Shown here: one piece after another, positions 8,233 to 16,450 of the stretch
Numbering within the stretch: position 1 is the stretch's first letter
Layout of the letters: every line of letters begins with the position of its first letter
Position numbers and translations under genes: made by a program
The notes under the pieces: generated by a model
What the model saw: only the letters and a program-made list of their open reading frames with translations
The model's database searches: none
Told to the model about the DNA's origin: nothing
Source: Fusobacterium sp.
Lineage (GTDB): Bacteria; Fusobacteriota; Fusobacteriia; Fusobacteriales; Fusobacteriaceae
Reading direction: 5' to 3'
DNA: 47,029 nt
Assembly: GCF_030528405.1 (NCBI RefSeq)
Contig: NZ_JAUMYY010000011.1
Location: 1 to 47,029 of the forward strand

Positions 8233-9329
8233 TTTCCACTCTCCTGAAAATATTCCAACATAATCTTAACTATTTTTTCAGTTGCATTTCCATCTCCAAA
8301 TTCATTTCTAGGTGAATCCCATTTAATTTCATTATTATTAATAGCATCCTTCAAATTTTCAATATTTACAAAGTGATTCCAACCATCATGAACGGTTTCA
8401 CTCCATCCTCCTCTTAATAATGTAACACAAGGAACTCCATGTAAATACGCTTCTTTATGTAATCCACCTGAATCTGTGACTATTTTTTTCGCTTTTTTAC
8501 TAAAATATAGAGTTTGTAAATAAGATAATGGTTGAACAAAATATATTTTTTTATAATTTTTATAAATTTTTCTTATAATATTTTTTATACGAGGGTGTAC
8601 ACTGAAAATAACAAGTATACCTAATTGGTCTATAACATCTAAAATTTTTTTTATTTTCTCTATCGAATCAGTATTCTCTGGTCTATGTAGTGTAAATAAA
8701 TAATAAGTTTCTATATTTTTTATTTTATTCTCATCATTATATAATGGTTTTAATTCATTTAGCATATAAAAAAAATCATTGTTTTCAACCAAAGTTGTAT
8801 AATGCTTTAATGAATCATACATAATATCTCCTACTACAAAAGAGCGATTCTGAAGCCCCTCTGAAATAGCATCATTAAGATTTTCTTCTGTACTAAGAAA
8901 AATTAAATCTGATAAGTGATCTGTTAATATACGATTTTGTTCTTCTGGCATATCTTTACAATGAGTTCTTACTCCACCTTCAATATGAAAAATCGGAATA
9001 TTCATTTTTGCTGCTACAAGAGCTCCAGCTAAAGTAGAATTAGTGTCTCCGTATACCAAAATAGCATCAGGATTTTCATTTTCTATAACTTTTTCTAATT
9101 TGATCATTATTTCTGCAGTTTGTTTTGCATGTGTATTAGAGCCAACCCCTAAATTATATTTAGGTTTTGTCATTTTTAATTCATCAAAAAAAATATCTGA
9201 CATATCACTATCATAGTGCTGCCCTGTATGTACTAAAATTTCTTGAAAGTATAACTCTAATTTTTTAGAAACTATATTTGATTTTATAAATTGAGGTCTT
9301 GCCCCTACAATAGTAAGTATTCTTTTCAT
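8226..9329 (-). CDS. wbpI: UDP-sugar 2-epimerase, WbpI/WecB-like
   Basis: Non-hydrolysing UDP-GlcNAc 2-epimerase family, about 367 residues from the chosen start: LTIVGARPQFIKS at the N-terminus, LVHTGQHYDSDMSDIFF, LVYGDTNSTLAGALVAAK, HIEGGVRT, MPEEQNRILTDHLSD, FTLHRPENTD, and VTDSGGLHKEAYLHGVPCVTLR. I chose the ATG at 9329 because GGGAGAT lies 7 nt upstream; the in-frame ATG at 9350 overlaps the preceding gene and would add seven residues before the MKRILTIVG start that opens this family. Given the neighbouring 3-oxidase and 3-aminotransferase, the likely substrate is UDP-GlcNAc3NAcA, giving UDP-ManNAc3NAcA (WbpI role). Plain UDP-GlcNAc epimerisation (WecB role) is the alternative. Confidence 0.88.
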   Translation of the reverse strand: MKRILTIVGARPQFIKSNIVSKKLELYFQEILVHTGQHYDSDMSDIFFDELKMTKPKYNLGVGSNTHAKQTAEIMIKLEKVIENENPDAILVYGDTNSTLAGALVAAKMNIPIFHIEGGVRTHCKDMPEEQNRILTDHLSDLIFLSTEENLNDAISEGLQNRSFVVGDIMYDSLKHYTTLVENNDFFYMLNELKPLYNDENKIKNIETYYLFTLHRPENTDSIEKIKKILDVIDQLGILVIFSVHPRIKNIIRKIYKNYKKIYFVQPLSYLQTLYFSKKAKKIVTDSGGLHKEAYLHGVPCVTLLRGGWSETVHDGWNHFVNIENLKDAINNNEIKWDSPRNEFGDGNATEKIVKIMLEYFQESGKC

Positions 9330-9342
9330 TTGTCTATCTCCC

Positions 9343-10581
9343 TTAAACATTACTTATATACTGAAATATTTTTTCAAGTTCCAATGATAAAACTTTCCAA
9401 TCAAATTTCTGAATTGTTTTTTGAGTGTTTTTTTGTAACTCTTCATATTCATCTTTACTTAAAGTAAGAGCTGTATCAATAAGTTTTTCATACTCTTCAA
9501 TTGTATGACACTGTTTAACTAATCCACATTTATGAAAATCTACTATATCATATTCTCCATATTTTTGATTACTAATAACAGGTTTTCCACTAGCCAAATA
9601 TTCAAAAAGTTTGTTTTGACTACTTCCATATTTATTCACTAAACTTTCTTTGATTGGAAGATATGTCAAAATATTGAAATCTCCTTGCGACAAAATACTA
9701 GGGATTATCTTTTTTTCAACTTTTCCCTTATACTTAATATTCTTAATATCATTATCCAAAATATAAGTCTCTATTTCAGAAACCTCATCTCCTGAACCAT
9801 AAAGTAGTAATAATGAATCTTTCCCAACTCTTTCAAACGCTTTTACTAACGTTAATACATTATTAGCTTTTCTAATTGATCCTGTATAAATAAATTTTTT
9901 CTTTTGAGACCTCAAATCAATATCATCTAGTTCAATAATAGACTTTCTGAATTCTTCCAAGTCTACCCCATTATTAATATAAAATATTCTTGACTTAGAA
10001 ATTTTATTTTCCCAGTGTCTTTCCCTTATATATTCCTTACCTCCAGGAACGGTAAAAATAATCGCATCTGATTTTACATATATTATTTTTTCTATTATTG
10101 AGAGTATATAAATCAGAATATTATATTTAGATATTTTTTCACTATAGTCAACAATACTGTAAGGCCAAATATCTCTGACCTCTATAATAATTTTTGCTTT
10201 TTTTATTTTCCCTACTATTAATCCAAAAAAGCTTGCTATCAAACATGGTGAAGACAAGTATACTATATCTGGATCTCCATATTTTTTGGAAGCTAAAAAT
10301 AAAATTTTGATAGAAAATTCTAACATATTTATTAGTCTTTTTACAGAATTTTTACCATAATCTATATTTTTTATAAAGTTAAATTTTACACCTTCATAAT
10401 ATAAAGTTTTTATAAATCTGTTCTTTTCTTTAATATTTATATTTGAATTATGAATTTGGCTAGAAGTAAAAATTTCAAAATTATATTTTTCTTTTAAAAT
10501 TTTTGCAAATTGAAACTGTCGAACAAATGTCCCTAATTCAGGAGGAACAGCATAGTGATTAATCACCCATATTTTTTTCAA
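9343..10581 (-). CDS. GT4-family glycosyltransferase (WbuB-like)
   Basis: A 412-residue GT-B enzyme of the WbuB type. The N-terminus is MKKIWVINHYAVPPELGTFVRQFQFAKIL, then YLSSPCLIASFFGLIVGKIKKAKIIIEVRDIWPYSIVDY, a loop typical of transferases that use N-acetylated amino sugars. The C-terminal half has YINNGVDLEEF, KKFIYTGSIRKANNV, and a YGSSQNKLFEYLASGKPVISN donor site. The hydrophobic stretch near residues 110-125 suggests peripheral membrane contact. It is flanked by the LpxD-like acyltransferase and the 2-epimerase, so it may transfer the diaminouronic acid made by them, which is inference. Start at an ATG preceded by GGAGAAGAC. Confidence 0.87.
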   Translation of the reverse strand: MKKIWVINHYAVPPELGTFVRQFQFAKILKEKYNFEIFTSSQIHNSNINIKEKNRFIKTLYYEGVKFNFIKNIDYGKNSVKRLINMLEFSIKILFLASKKYGDPDIVYLSSPCLIASFFGLIVGKIKKAKIIIEVRDIWPYSIVDYSEKISKYNILIYILSIIEKIIYVKSDAIIFTVPGGKEYIRERHWENKISKSRIFYINNGVDLEEFRKSIIELDDIDLRSQKKKFIYTGSIRKANNVLTLVKAFERVGKDSLLLLYGSGDEVSEIETYILDNDIKNIKYKGKVEKKIIPSILSQGDFNILTYLPIKESLVNKYGSSQNKLFEYLASGKPVISNQKYGEYDIVDFHKCGLVKQCHTIEEYEKLIDTALTLSKDEYEELQKNTQKTIQKFDWKVLSLELEKIFQYISNV

Positions 10582-10593
10582 GGTCTTCTCCTT

Positions 10594-11472
10594 TTATATT
10601 TTCTTTAAATTCTCCATAAATTTAGAATGCTCTATAGCTAAATTTCCTGTAACAGTCTTTCCTGACTCAACACTCCTACTTACAACAGCACCCATGCTCA
10701 CTCGAGATTCTTCTCCTATTTCAATTCCATTTCGTAAAGTTGCATTGATACTAATATATGACTTTTTGCCTATTCTAGTTCTTCCCCCTATAACGCTACC
10801 AGCAACTATAATTGCTTGATCTTGGATTTTAACATCATGACCTATTTGCACTAAATCATCAATTTGAACATATTTCCCAATGTACGTTTGACCAAAAACT
10901 CCCATTTCTACTGTTGAATTAGATTGTATATTAACAAATTCATCAATAAATATTTCTCCTATTGGTATTATAGGAATATTTTTATCTGAAAGTGTTAGCA
11001 CTTCTAATGGTCTACTTCCAACAATTGTCCCTGCACCTATTCTTGTTCCTTTTCTTATAGTAACATTTGAATAAATAACAACATAATCATCAATAATTAC
11101 ATCATCTTCTATTACTATATTTTTCCCTCTGATTTTAACTGTGTCTGCTATATTTGCTTTTTTAGAAATTTTGTTTGCAACTATATTTTTATTGTAAAAA
11201 TTAGTTTCAGCCAACTTATTATGAAGTTCAAAAAAATCAGTCTTAGGATTTTGTACAACTAAAATTCCTACATTTTTACTTATACAAGGTACTAACTCTT
11301 TAGTTGTAATAACTGCTGAGACACTTTTATTATTATTTAATTCATCAATATATTTATCAGATGTCAAAAATGTTAAATGTTTTTTTTGAAAATATTCCTC
11401 AGCTGTTAAACCTAACCAATTAAATTCAGCATCTCTTATTAGTTCTCCAAAAGATAAGTCAGATAATTTCAT
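10594..11472 (-). CDS. LpxD-like N-acyltransferase of the O-antigen pathway
   Basis: A 292-residue left-handed beta-helix acyltransferase. An N-terminal domain (1-100: KLSDLSFGELIRDAEF, VSAVITTKELV, LVVQNPKTDFFELHNKL) resembles the uridine-binding domain of LpxD. The hexapeptide helix follows (about 105-260) with VQIGHDVKIQDQAIIVAGSVIGG; H212 is the probable catalytic base. It is shorter than usual LpxD and lies between the 3-aminotransferase and a glycosyltransferase. In Pseudomonas and Bordetella the equivalent step (acylation of the 3-amino group, WbpD/WlbB) uses a much shorter acetyltransferase of about 190 residues. I infer that this protein N-acylates UDP-GlcNAc3NA; whether the group is acetyl or something else is open. 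A lipid A role is less likely in this operon. Confidence 0.78.
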   Translation of the reverse strand: MKLSDLSFGELIRDAEFNWLGLTAEEYFQKKHLTFLTSDKYIDELNNNKSVSAVITTKELVPCISKNVGILVVQNPKTDFFELHNKLAETNFYNKNIVANKISKKANIADTVKIRGKNIVIEDDVIIDDYVVIYSNVTIRKGTRIGAGTIVGSRPLEVLTLSDKNIPIIPIGEIFIDEFVNIQSNSTVEMGVFGQTYIGKYVQIDDLVQIGHDVKIQDQAIIVAGSVIGGRTRIGKKSYISINATLRNGIEIGEESRVSMGAVVSRSVESGKTVTGNLAIEHSKFMENLKKI

Positions 11473-11473
11473 T

Positions 11474-12670
11474 TTATTCTCCTACATTATTTAAAATATT
11501 ACTAATATGTTTAATTTCCTCTTCTTTTAATTCAGGATCTACCGGAATAGCTATTGTTCTATGTGATAAGTATTCAGCTATAGGCAGATCTCCCTCTTTG
11601 TAACCTAAATTATTATAAACCTTTTGTAAATGTAAAGGTACTGGATAATAAACTCCGTATCCTATACCATTCTTTTCAAGAATTTCAATAATTTTTTCTC
11701 TATTTTCAACTTGTAATATATACATATGGTATACATTTTTATTTTCATTATCTAATTTCATCTTTTTGTACTTTTTATTATCTAAATTTTTATCATAGTA
11801 ATTAGCAATCTCTATTCTCTTCTGATTCCAACTATCTAAATAAGGAAATTTTATATTTAAAATTCCTGCATGAAGCTCATCTAATCTAGAATTATGTCCA
11901 ATCAAATAATTATAATATTTTTTAGGATTATAAACAGTGTCATCTACACTAGCTTTGTTTTCTTTATTTATACCTACTTCATTTCCAGTTAATAATGAAT
12001 ATGCCTCTGCTCCTTGTTCACCACTTCCATGAGCTTTTAAAGCTCTACAAATTGTTGCCAGGCTGTCATTATTTGTAGTTATTAGCCCCCCATCACCATA
12101 AGTTCCCAAATTCTTTGTTGGAAAAAATGAAAAACATGCTAAATCTCCAATGCTCCCTACCATTTTATCCTTATATTTTGCCCCTATTGCTTGGCAAGCA
12201 TCTTCTATAACAAAAAGATTATGTTTTTTAGCAATTTCATTAATCTTATCCATATTTGCTGGGGTTCCAAAAATATGTACTGGCATTATTGCTTTTGTTT
12301 TAGCATTTATTTTTTCTTCTATTTTTTCAGGATTTACATTAAAATCCGTTTCATTTACATCAACAAAAACAGGCTTTGCTCCAACAAAAGTTATTGCTTC
12401 AGCTGTTGCAAAAAATGTAAATGGTGTTGTTATAATTTCGTCATCTTTCCCTATATTTAATGCTTTTAAAGCTATTATTAAAGCATCTGTCCCATTAGCA
12501 ACTCCAATAGCATGCTTAACTCCTAGATATTTCTCTAAACTTTTTTCAAAAGTTTTTACATTATTTGCATTTATATATGCTCCACTTTCTAAAATTTCAG
12601 ATATTTTATCTTCTATATCTTTTCTTAAATAAGAATATTGTCTTTTTAAATTTAATAAAGGTATATTCAT
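11474..12670 (-). CDS. wbpE: UDP-3-keto-sugar 3-aminotransferase, WbpE/WlbC-like
   Basis: PLP-dependent DegT/DnrJ/EryC1 aminotransferase of 398 residues: VANGTDALIIALKAL (57-71), TTPFTFFATAEAI, MPVHIFGTPANMD, IEDACQAIGA with D157, and SFFPTKNLG with PLP lysine K186. The SFFPTKNLGTYGDGG segment and the long insertion before the LIGHNSRLDELHAGIL block fit the WbpE/WlbC group, which aminates C3 of UDP-3-keto-GlcNAcA using glutamate. It sits 13 nt downstream of the 6-dehydrogenase gene and 1 nt from the LpxD-like gene, in pathway order. A long open frame on the opposite strand inside this gene is a codon-bias shadow. Confidence 0.9.
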   Translation of the reverse strand: MNIPLLNLKRQYSYLRKDIEDKISEILESGAYINANNVKTFEKSLEKYLGVKHAIGVANGTDALIIALKALNIGKDDEIITTPFTFFATAEAITFVGAKPVFVDVNETDFNVNPEKIEEKINAKTKAIMPVHIFGTPANMDKINEIAKKHNLFVIEDACQAIGAKYKDKMVGSIGDLACFSFFPTKNLGTYGDGGLITTNNDSLATICRALKAHGSGEQGAEAYSLLTGNEVGINKENKASVDDTVYNPKKYYNYLIGHNSRLDELHAGILNIKFPYLDSWNQKRIEIANYYDKNLDNKKYKKMKLDNENKNVYHMYILQVENREKIIEILEKNGIGYGVYYPVPLHLQKVYNNLGYKEGDLPIAEYLSHRTIAIPVDPELKEEEIKHISNILNNVGE

Positions 12671-12682
12671 TATTCCCTCCCA

Positions 12683-13972
12683 TTATAATCGCCAATAATC
12701 AAAAATATCTTCTGCATCTTTTTTACTATAAATTGACTTCACATCTATAAGTAATGGTTTTTTGTGGTCTTTTTTAAATAATTTTTTTAATTCTTCCAAT
12801 TTCATTTCTCTATATTGTTTATGACCAACAGCTACAACAACAGTATCAACATCTTTTACATTTTCTAAATTTTCTAATTTTATTCCATATTCTTCAATTG
12901 CTTCTTCATTATTCGCCCAAGCATCGACAACTATAATTTCTACTCCAAACTCTTTAAGTTCTATTATCATGTCATTTACTTTAGAATTTCTCAAATCAGG
13001 ACAATTCTCCTTAAATGTTAAACCCATTACTAAAACTTTAGAACCTTTTATAGTCATATTGTTTTCTATCATTTTCTTTATTATTTTTTGCGCAACAAAG
13101 TTTGCCATTCCATCATTAATTCTTCTTCCTGCTAAAATTACCTGTGCATGGTAACCTAATTCTGCTGCTTTGTCGGCTAAATAATATGGGTCAACTCCTA
13201 TACAATGCCCACCAACTAGTCCCGGTCTATAAGGAATAAAATTCCACTTAGTTCCTGCTGCTTCTAAAACTTCTAAAGTATCAACTCCTATTTTATCAAA
13301 TATTAATGACAGTTCATTAACAAAGGCAATATTTATATCTCTTTGGGAATTTTCAATTACTTTTGCAGCCTCTGCAACTTTTATTGAGCTTGCCTTATGA
13401 ATTCCTGCCTCTATAATTTGACCATAAATATCAGCAATTATATCTGAGCTTTCTTTATCTATTCCTGAAGTAATTTTAACTATCTTAGTTAAAGTATTAA
13501 CCTTATCTGCTGGATTTACTCTTTCTGGTGAATAACCTATTTTAAAATCTGAGCCACATTTCATTCCAGATTCTTTTTCCAGAATTGGTAAGCATACTTC
13601 TTCTGTTGCACCTGGATAAACTGTTGATTCATAAACAACTATTGTTCTTTTTTTCATATTCCTACCAATAATTCTTGATGCACCTATTAGTGGTCTAAAA
13701 TCTGGAGCTTTATTTTCTAAAACAGGAGTAGGTACTGCTACTACTATAAAATCAGCCTCACTTATTTTTTTTTCATCTGAAGTGAAATCTATATTTTTTA
13801 TATTTTTTATTTTTTCATTCCCTACTTCATTTGTAGGGTCAATCCCTTCTAAATATTTTTTTATTTTTTCCTGATTTAAATCAAAACCTATAACATTGAA
13901 TTCTTTTTCAGCAAAGGCTATTGCTAATGGTAAACCTACATACCCCAAACCAACTACACATATTCTTTTCAT
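12683..13972 (-). CDS. wbpA: UDP-N-acetylhexosamine 6-dehydrogenase (WbpA/WbpO-like)
   Basis: Four-electron nucleotide-sugar dehydrogenase of the UDP-glucose/GDP-mannose family, 429 residues. The NAD-binding site is CVVGLGYVGLPLA (5-17), the central helix is IKVAEAAKVIENSQRDINIAFVNE (about 197-220), and the catalytic cysteine C257 lies in GLVGGHCIGVDPYYLA. The C-terminal UDP-binding domain has LVMGLTFKENCPDLRNSK. The central sequence and RDINIAF point to the N-acetylhexosamine branch rather than UDP-glucose dehydrogenase. It is predicted to convert UDP-GlcNAc to UDP-GlcNAcA, the first step of the diacetamido-mannuronate route whose other enzymes follow. A ManNAc dehydrogenase (WecC role) is the main alternative. 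Confidence 0.88.
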   Translation of the reverse strand: MKRICVVGLGYVGLPLAIAFAEKEFNVIGFDLNQEKIKKYLEGIDPTNEVGNEKIKNIKNIDFTSDEKKISEADFIVVAVPTPVLENKAPDFRPLIGASRIIGRNMKKRTIVVYESTVYPGATEEVCLPILEKESGMKCGSDFKIGYSPERVNPADKVNTLTKIVKITSGIDKESSDIIADIYGQIIEAGIHKASSIKVAEAAKVIENSQRDINIAFVNELSLIFDKIGVDTLEVLEAAGTKWNFIPYRPGLVGGHCIGVDPYYLADKAAELGYHAQVILAGRRINDGMANFVAQKIIKKMIENNMTIKGSKVLVMGLTFKENCPDLRNSKVNDMIIELKEFGVEIIVVDAWANNEEAIEEYGIKLENLENVKDVDTVVVAVGHKQYREMKLEELKKLFKKDHKKPLLIDVKSIYSKKDAEDIFDYWRL

Positions 13973-13984
13973 CTTTTTCCCCTA

Positions 13985-14611
13985 TTAAATTAAATTTTTA
14001 ATAAAATATATACTTTTTTCCTCTTTTTTTTCAATTTCATATCCGCACTTTTTATAAAAATGTATAGCTCTTTCATTCTCACTTTTTACTGATAAACCGA
14101 CTTTTTTTATATTATTTTTTATTAATGCTTCACAAAAAAATTTTTCCATATTGTATGCAATGTTTTCACCTCGAAACTCTTTTCTAATTGCTATAGAAAG
14201 TAGCCTTTGTGATTTACTTTCTGGTAGTTTTTTCTCTCCACTTCTAGAAAAAAACTTTATAAAAAAAGCCTCTTTTATGAAAGAAATTCTTTTCCAAATT
14301 CCTCCCCATAAAACTTTATTTCCTTTAAGTAATTCTTTTAAAATAATTAATGATATTTTATTAAAGTTCTCTTTAAAAAAATTTTTTCTAGAATTTGAAT
14401 CACTGCTCCCTAGAATAAAACCTAATATTTTTTCTTTATTCTCTACAACAACAAAAATTTCCTTGTTTTCCAAATAACACTTATAAAATTTGTAAATTAA
14501 TTCTTTTCCAAAAGCTGTTAAAAAATAATCTGAAAATTCCTGTATATGTATTTCGGCTATCTCATCTAAATCACACATTTTCGCTAATCTATATCTGTAT
14601 TGATTATTCAT
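13985..14611 (-). CDS. GNAT-family N-acetyltransferase
   Basis: A 208-residue protein with GNAT features. The N-terminus is YRYRLAKMCDLDEIAEIHIQEF. A core acetyl-CoA site, LLSIAIRKEFRGENIAYNMEKFF (about 145-167), carries a variant of the R-x-x-G-x-G/A loop. The last motif is KVGLSVKSENERAIHFYKKCGYEIEKKEE. A basic insertion of about 50 residues in the middle (RKNFFKENF to FSRSGEKKL) is longer than in a minimal GNAT. Its ATG overlaps the stop of the upstream aminotransferase (ATGA), so it is tightly coupled to that gene. It could acylate the 4-amino group made there, but PGT-loaded FucNAc4N often keeps a free amine, so the substrate is uncertain. Confidence 0.75.
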   Translation of the reverse strand: MNNQYRYRLAKMCDLDEIAEIHIQEFSDYFLTAFGKELIYKFYKCYLENKEIFVVVENKEKILGFILGSSDSNSRKNFFKENFNKISLIILKELLKGNKVLWGGIWKRISFIKEAFFIKFFSRSGEKKLPESKSQRLLSIAIRKEFRGENIAYNMEKFFCEALIKNNIKKVGLSVKSENERAIHFYKKCGYEIEKKEEKSIYFIKNLI

Positions 14612-15828
14612 AATTTATTTATAGCCTCCCATAAGTAATTTATTATATACTTCACATCCTCTTTACTTATAAAATCATGAATAGGCAGTGAAATTTCATT
14701 TTTATACATATTATATGCATTAGGATAGTTTTTAATATCAAAGCCTAAATTTTTATATGCAGTAAATAAAGCCAATGGTTGAAAGTGAACGTTAGTAGCT
14801 ATACCTTCTTTTGCCAAATCCTCAATTACCTTATCTCTAAAATCTTCTTCTCTATCTTTTAGACGAATCATATACAAATGCCTACAGCTTTCATTATCAT
14901 CTTCTTTAAAAATTGGAAGCTCTATTTTTTCTAATAGTCCTTTTAATTCTTTCTCATACCAAGAAACTATTTCCTTCTTTTTTTTCAAAATTTCATTATC
15001 ATATCTTTTTAATTGTGCAAGTCCGATTGAAGCCATAATATCAGTCATATTACATTTATATCCTGGAATTAAAATATCGTATCTCCAAGCTCCTGCCTTC
15101 ATTTTTGCTAAGGCATCTTTGTTTTGTCCGTGAAGAGCAAGCAACATTAATTCTTTATAAAGAGTTTCACTATCTTGCCATTCTTTGTTACACCAAGTTA
15201 AAGCGCCTCCTTCAGCTGTTGTTAAGTTTTTAATTGCATGAAATGAAAAAGATGTAAAATCTGCAACACTACCAACTTTTTTTCCCTTATAAATACTACC
15301 AAATGAGTGTGCTGCATCAGCTAAAACCATTATTCTTCCTAATTTTTCCTGATATGTTCCCTTTTTAGGATTAAATATGTTTTTTTTCTTTTCAACTATT
15401 TCAAAAATTTCTTCATAGTCTGCTGGGTATCCTGCTATATCAACTGGAATTATAACCTTTGTTTTTTCCGTTATTGCTTTATCTATTTCCTTAGGATCTA
15501 TATTAAAACTTCCAGGTTTAGTATCTACTAAAACTACTTTCGCTCCGCAATGTAGTGCTACACTTGCAGAGGCTGAATATGTATAAACACTTGTTATAAC
15601 CTCATCTCCAGGTCCCACATCAAATAATCTTAATGCTAACTCCATTGCCGCTGTTGCTGAATTTAAGCAAACTGTTTTATCTGAGTTACAATATTTGCTT
15701 ATTTCCTCTTCAAAGATTTTAGTTTTAGGTCCTGTTGTTATCCAACCTGATTTTAGAGTATCTACTACTTCATCTATTTCTTTTTGCCCTATATCAGGTG
15801 GTGAAAATTGTATAATTCTTTTTTCCAT
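14608..15828 (-). CDS. UDP-4-keto-6-deoxy-sugar 4-aminotransferase (PglE/WcfR-like)
   Basis: PLP-dependent DegT-family aminotransferase, 406 residues from the chosen start. Motifs: FSPPDIGQKEIDEVVDTLKSGWITTGP, NSATAAMELAL, TYSASASVALHCGA, VLADAAHSFGS with the PLP-contacting aspartate at 171, and SFSFHAIKNLTTAEGGAL with PLP lysine K200. The ATG at 15828 is preceded by GGGAGGAAAT, a near-perfect site; an upstream GTG at 15840 is part of that site. The gene sits directly after the initiating transferase and the 4,6-dehydratase. By analogy with WcfR/WcfS of Bacteroides PS A and PglF/PglE/PglC, it should make a UDP-2-acetamido-4-amino-2,4,6-trideoxyhexose. Galacto versus gluco configuration is not decided by sequence alone. 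Confidence 0.88.
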   Translation of the reverse strand: MEKRIIQFSPPDIGQKEIDEVVDTLKSGWITTGPKTKIFEEEISKYCNSDKTVCLNSATAAMELALRLFDVGPGDEVITSVYTYSASASVALHCGAKVVLVDTKPGSFNIDPKEIDKAITEKTKVIIPVDIAGYPADYEEIFEIVEKKKNIFNPKKGTYQEKLGRIMVLADAAHSFGSIYKGKKVGSVADFTSFSFHAIKNLTTAEGGALTWCNKEWQDSETLYKELMLLALHGQNKDALAKMKAGAWRYDILIPGYKCNMTDIMASIGLAQLKRYDNEILKKKKEIVSWYEKELKGLLEKIELPIFKEDDNESCRHLYMIRLKDREEDFRDKVIEDLAKEGIATNVHFQPLALFTAYKNLGFDIKNYPNAYNMYKNEISLPIHDFISKEDVKYIINYLWEAINKL

Positions 15829-15844
15829 ATTTCCTCCCACTCAC

Positions 15845-16450
15845 TTAGCTTTTTATTTCTACTCCAATTATTTTTAATATAGTTAAAACTATTATTTTTA
15901 TATCCGTTATAAGTCCCATTTCTTCTATATATTTTTTATTTAACTCTATTTTATATGGCATTATATTTTTAATATAGTAATCTTCTGGATCCTCCTGTAT
16001 GCCTAAAATTTCACTTTCATTTGAGAAATAAATTGATGCATAATCCGTTATTCCCGCTTTTACTTTCAATATTTCTTTTTGTTCTTCTGTATAATAAGCA
16101 ACATATTTAGGAACTTCTGGGCGTGGCCCTACAAAACTCATCTCTCCTTTTATTATATTAATTAATTGAGGTAATTCATCTAATTTGGTTTTTCTCAAAA
16201 AATTTCCTACTTTAGTTACTCTACTATCTTGCCCTACTGTTATTTGTTTATTTCCCTCTGTATCTTTTTTCATGGTTCTAAATTTATAAATTTTAAACTT
16301 TTCTCCATCCTTAGTTATTCTTATTTGTCTAAAAAAAACTTCTCCTGATGAGTCTAATTTTATAAAGACTGCAATTATTAAAAATATAGGAAAGAAAAAT
16401 ATTAATCCAAGTATTGAAAAAAATAAATCAAAAACCCTTTTCCTTATCAT
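15845..16450 (-). CDS. Initiating phosphoglycosyl transferase (PglC/WcfS-like, bacterial sugar transferase)
   Basis: Small monotopic phosphoglycosyl transferase of 201 residues that loads a sugar-1-phosphate onto undecaprenyl phosphate and so starts each O-unit. An N-terminal re-entrant hydrophobic helix covers residues 7-30 (DLFFSILGLIFFFPIFLIIAVF). It is followed by YKFRTM (55-60), the catalytic D91-E92 dyad in TKLDELPQL, and GEMSFVGPRPEVP (102-114). Length matches the minimal PglC-type enzymes, not the long WbaP/WcaJ forms. It overlaps the dehydratase stop by 4 nt (ATGA) and lies next to the 4-aminotransferase gene, so UDP-FucNAc4N or UDP-QuiNAc4N is the likely substrate. The C-terminal 60 residues are more divergent. 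Confidence 0.92.
   Translation of the reverse strand: MIRKRVFDLFFSILGLIFFFPIFLIIAVFIKLDSSGEVFFRQIRITKDGEKFKIYKFRTMKKDTEGNKQITVGQDSRVTKVGNFLRKTKLDELPQLINIIKGEMSFVGPRPEVPKYVAYYTEEQKEILKVKAGITDYASIYFSNESEILGIQEDPEDYYIKNIMPYKIELNKKYIEEMGLITDIKIIVLTILKIIGVEIKS

Noticed and set aside
12150-12632. 160-codon plus-strand open frame inside the 3-aminotransferase gene
   Set aside because: Antisense to a clear PLP enzyme; low-complexity Ile/Ser/Phe composition typical of reverse-strand shadows in low-GC genes, and no ribosome binding site.
14151-14477. 108-codon plus-strand open frame within the GNAT gene
   Set aside because: Antisense shadow of a recognised acetyltransferase without start signals.
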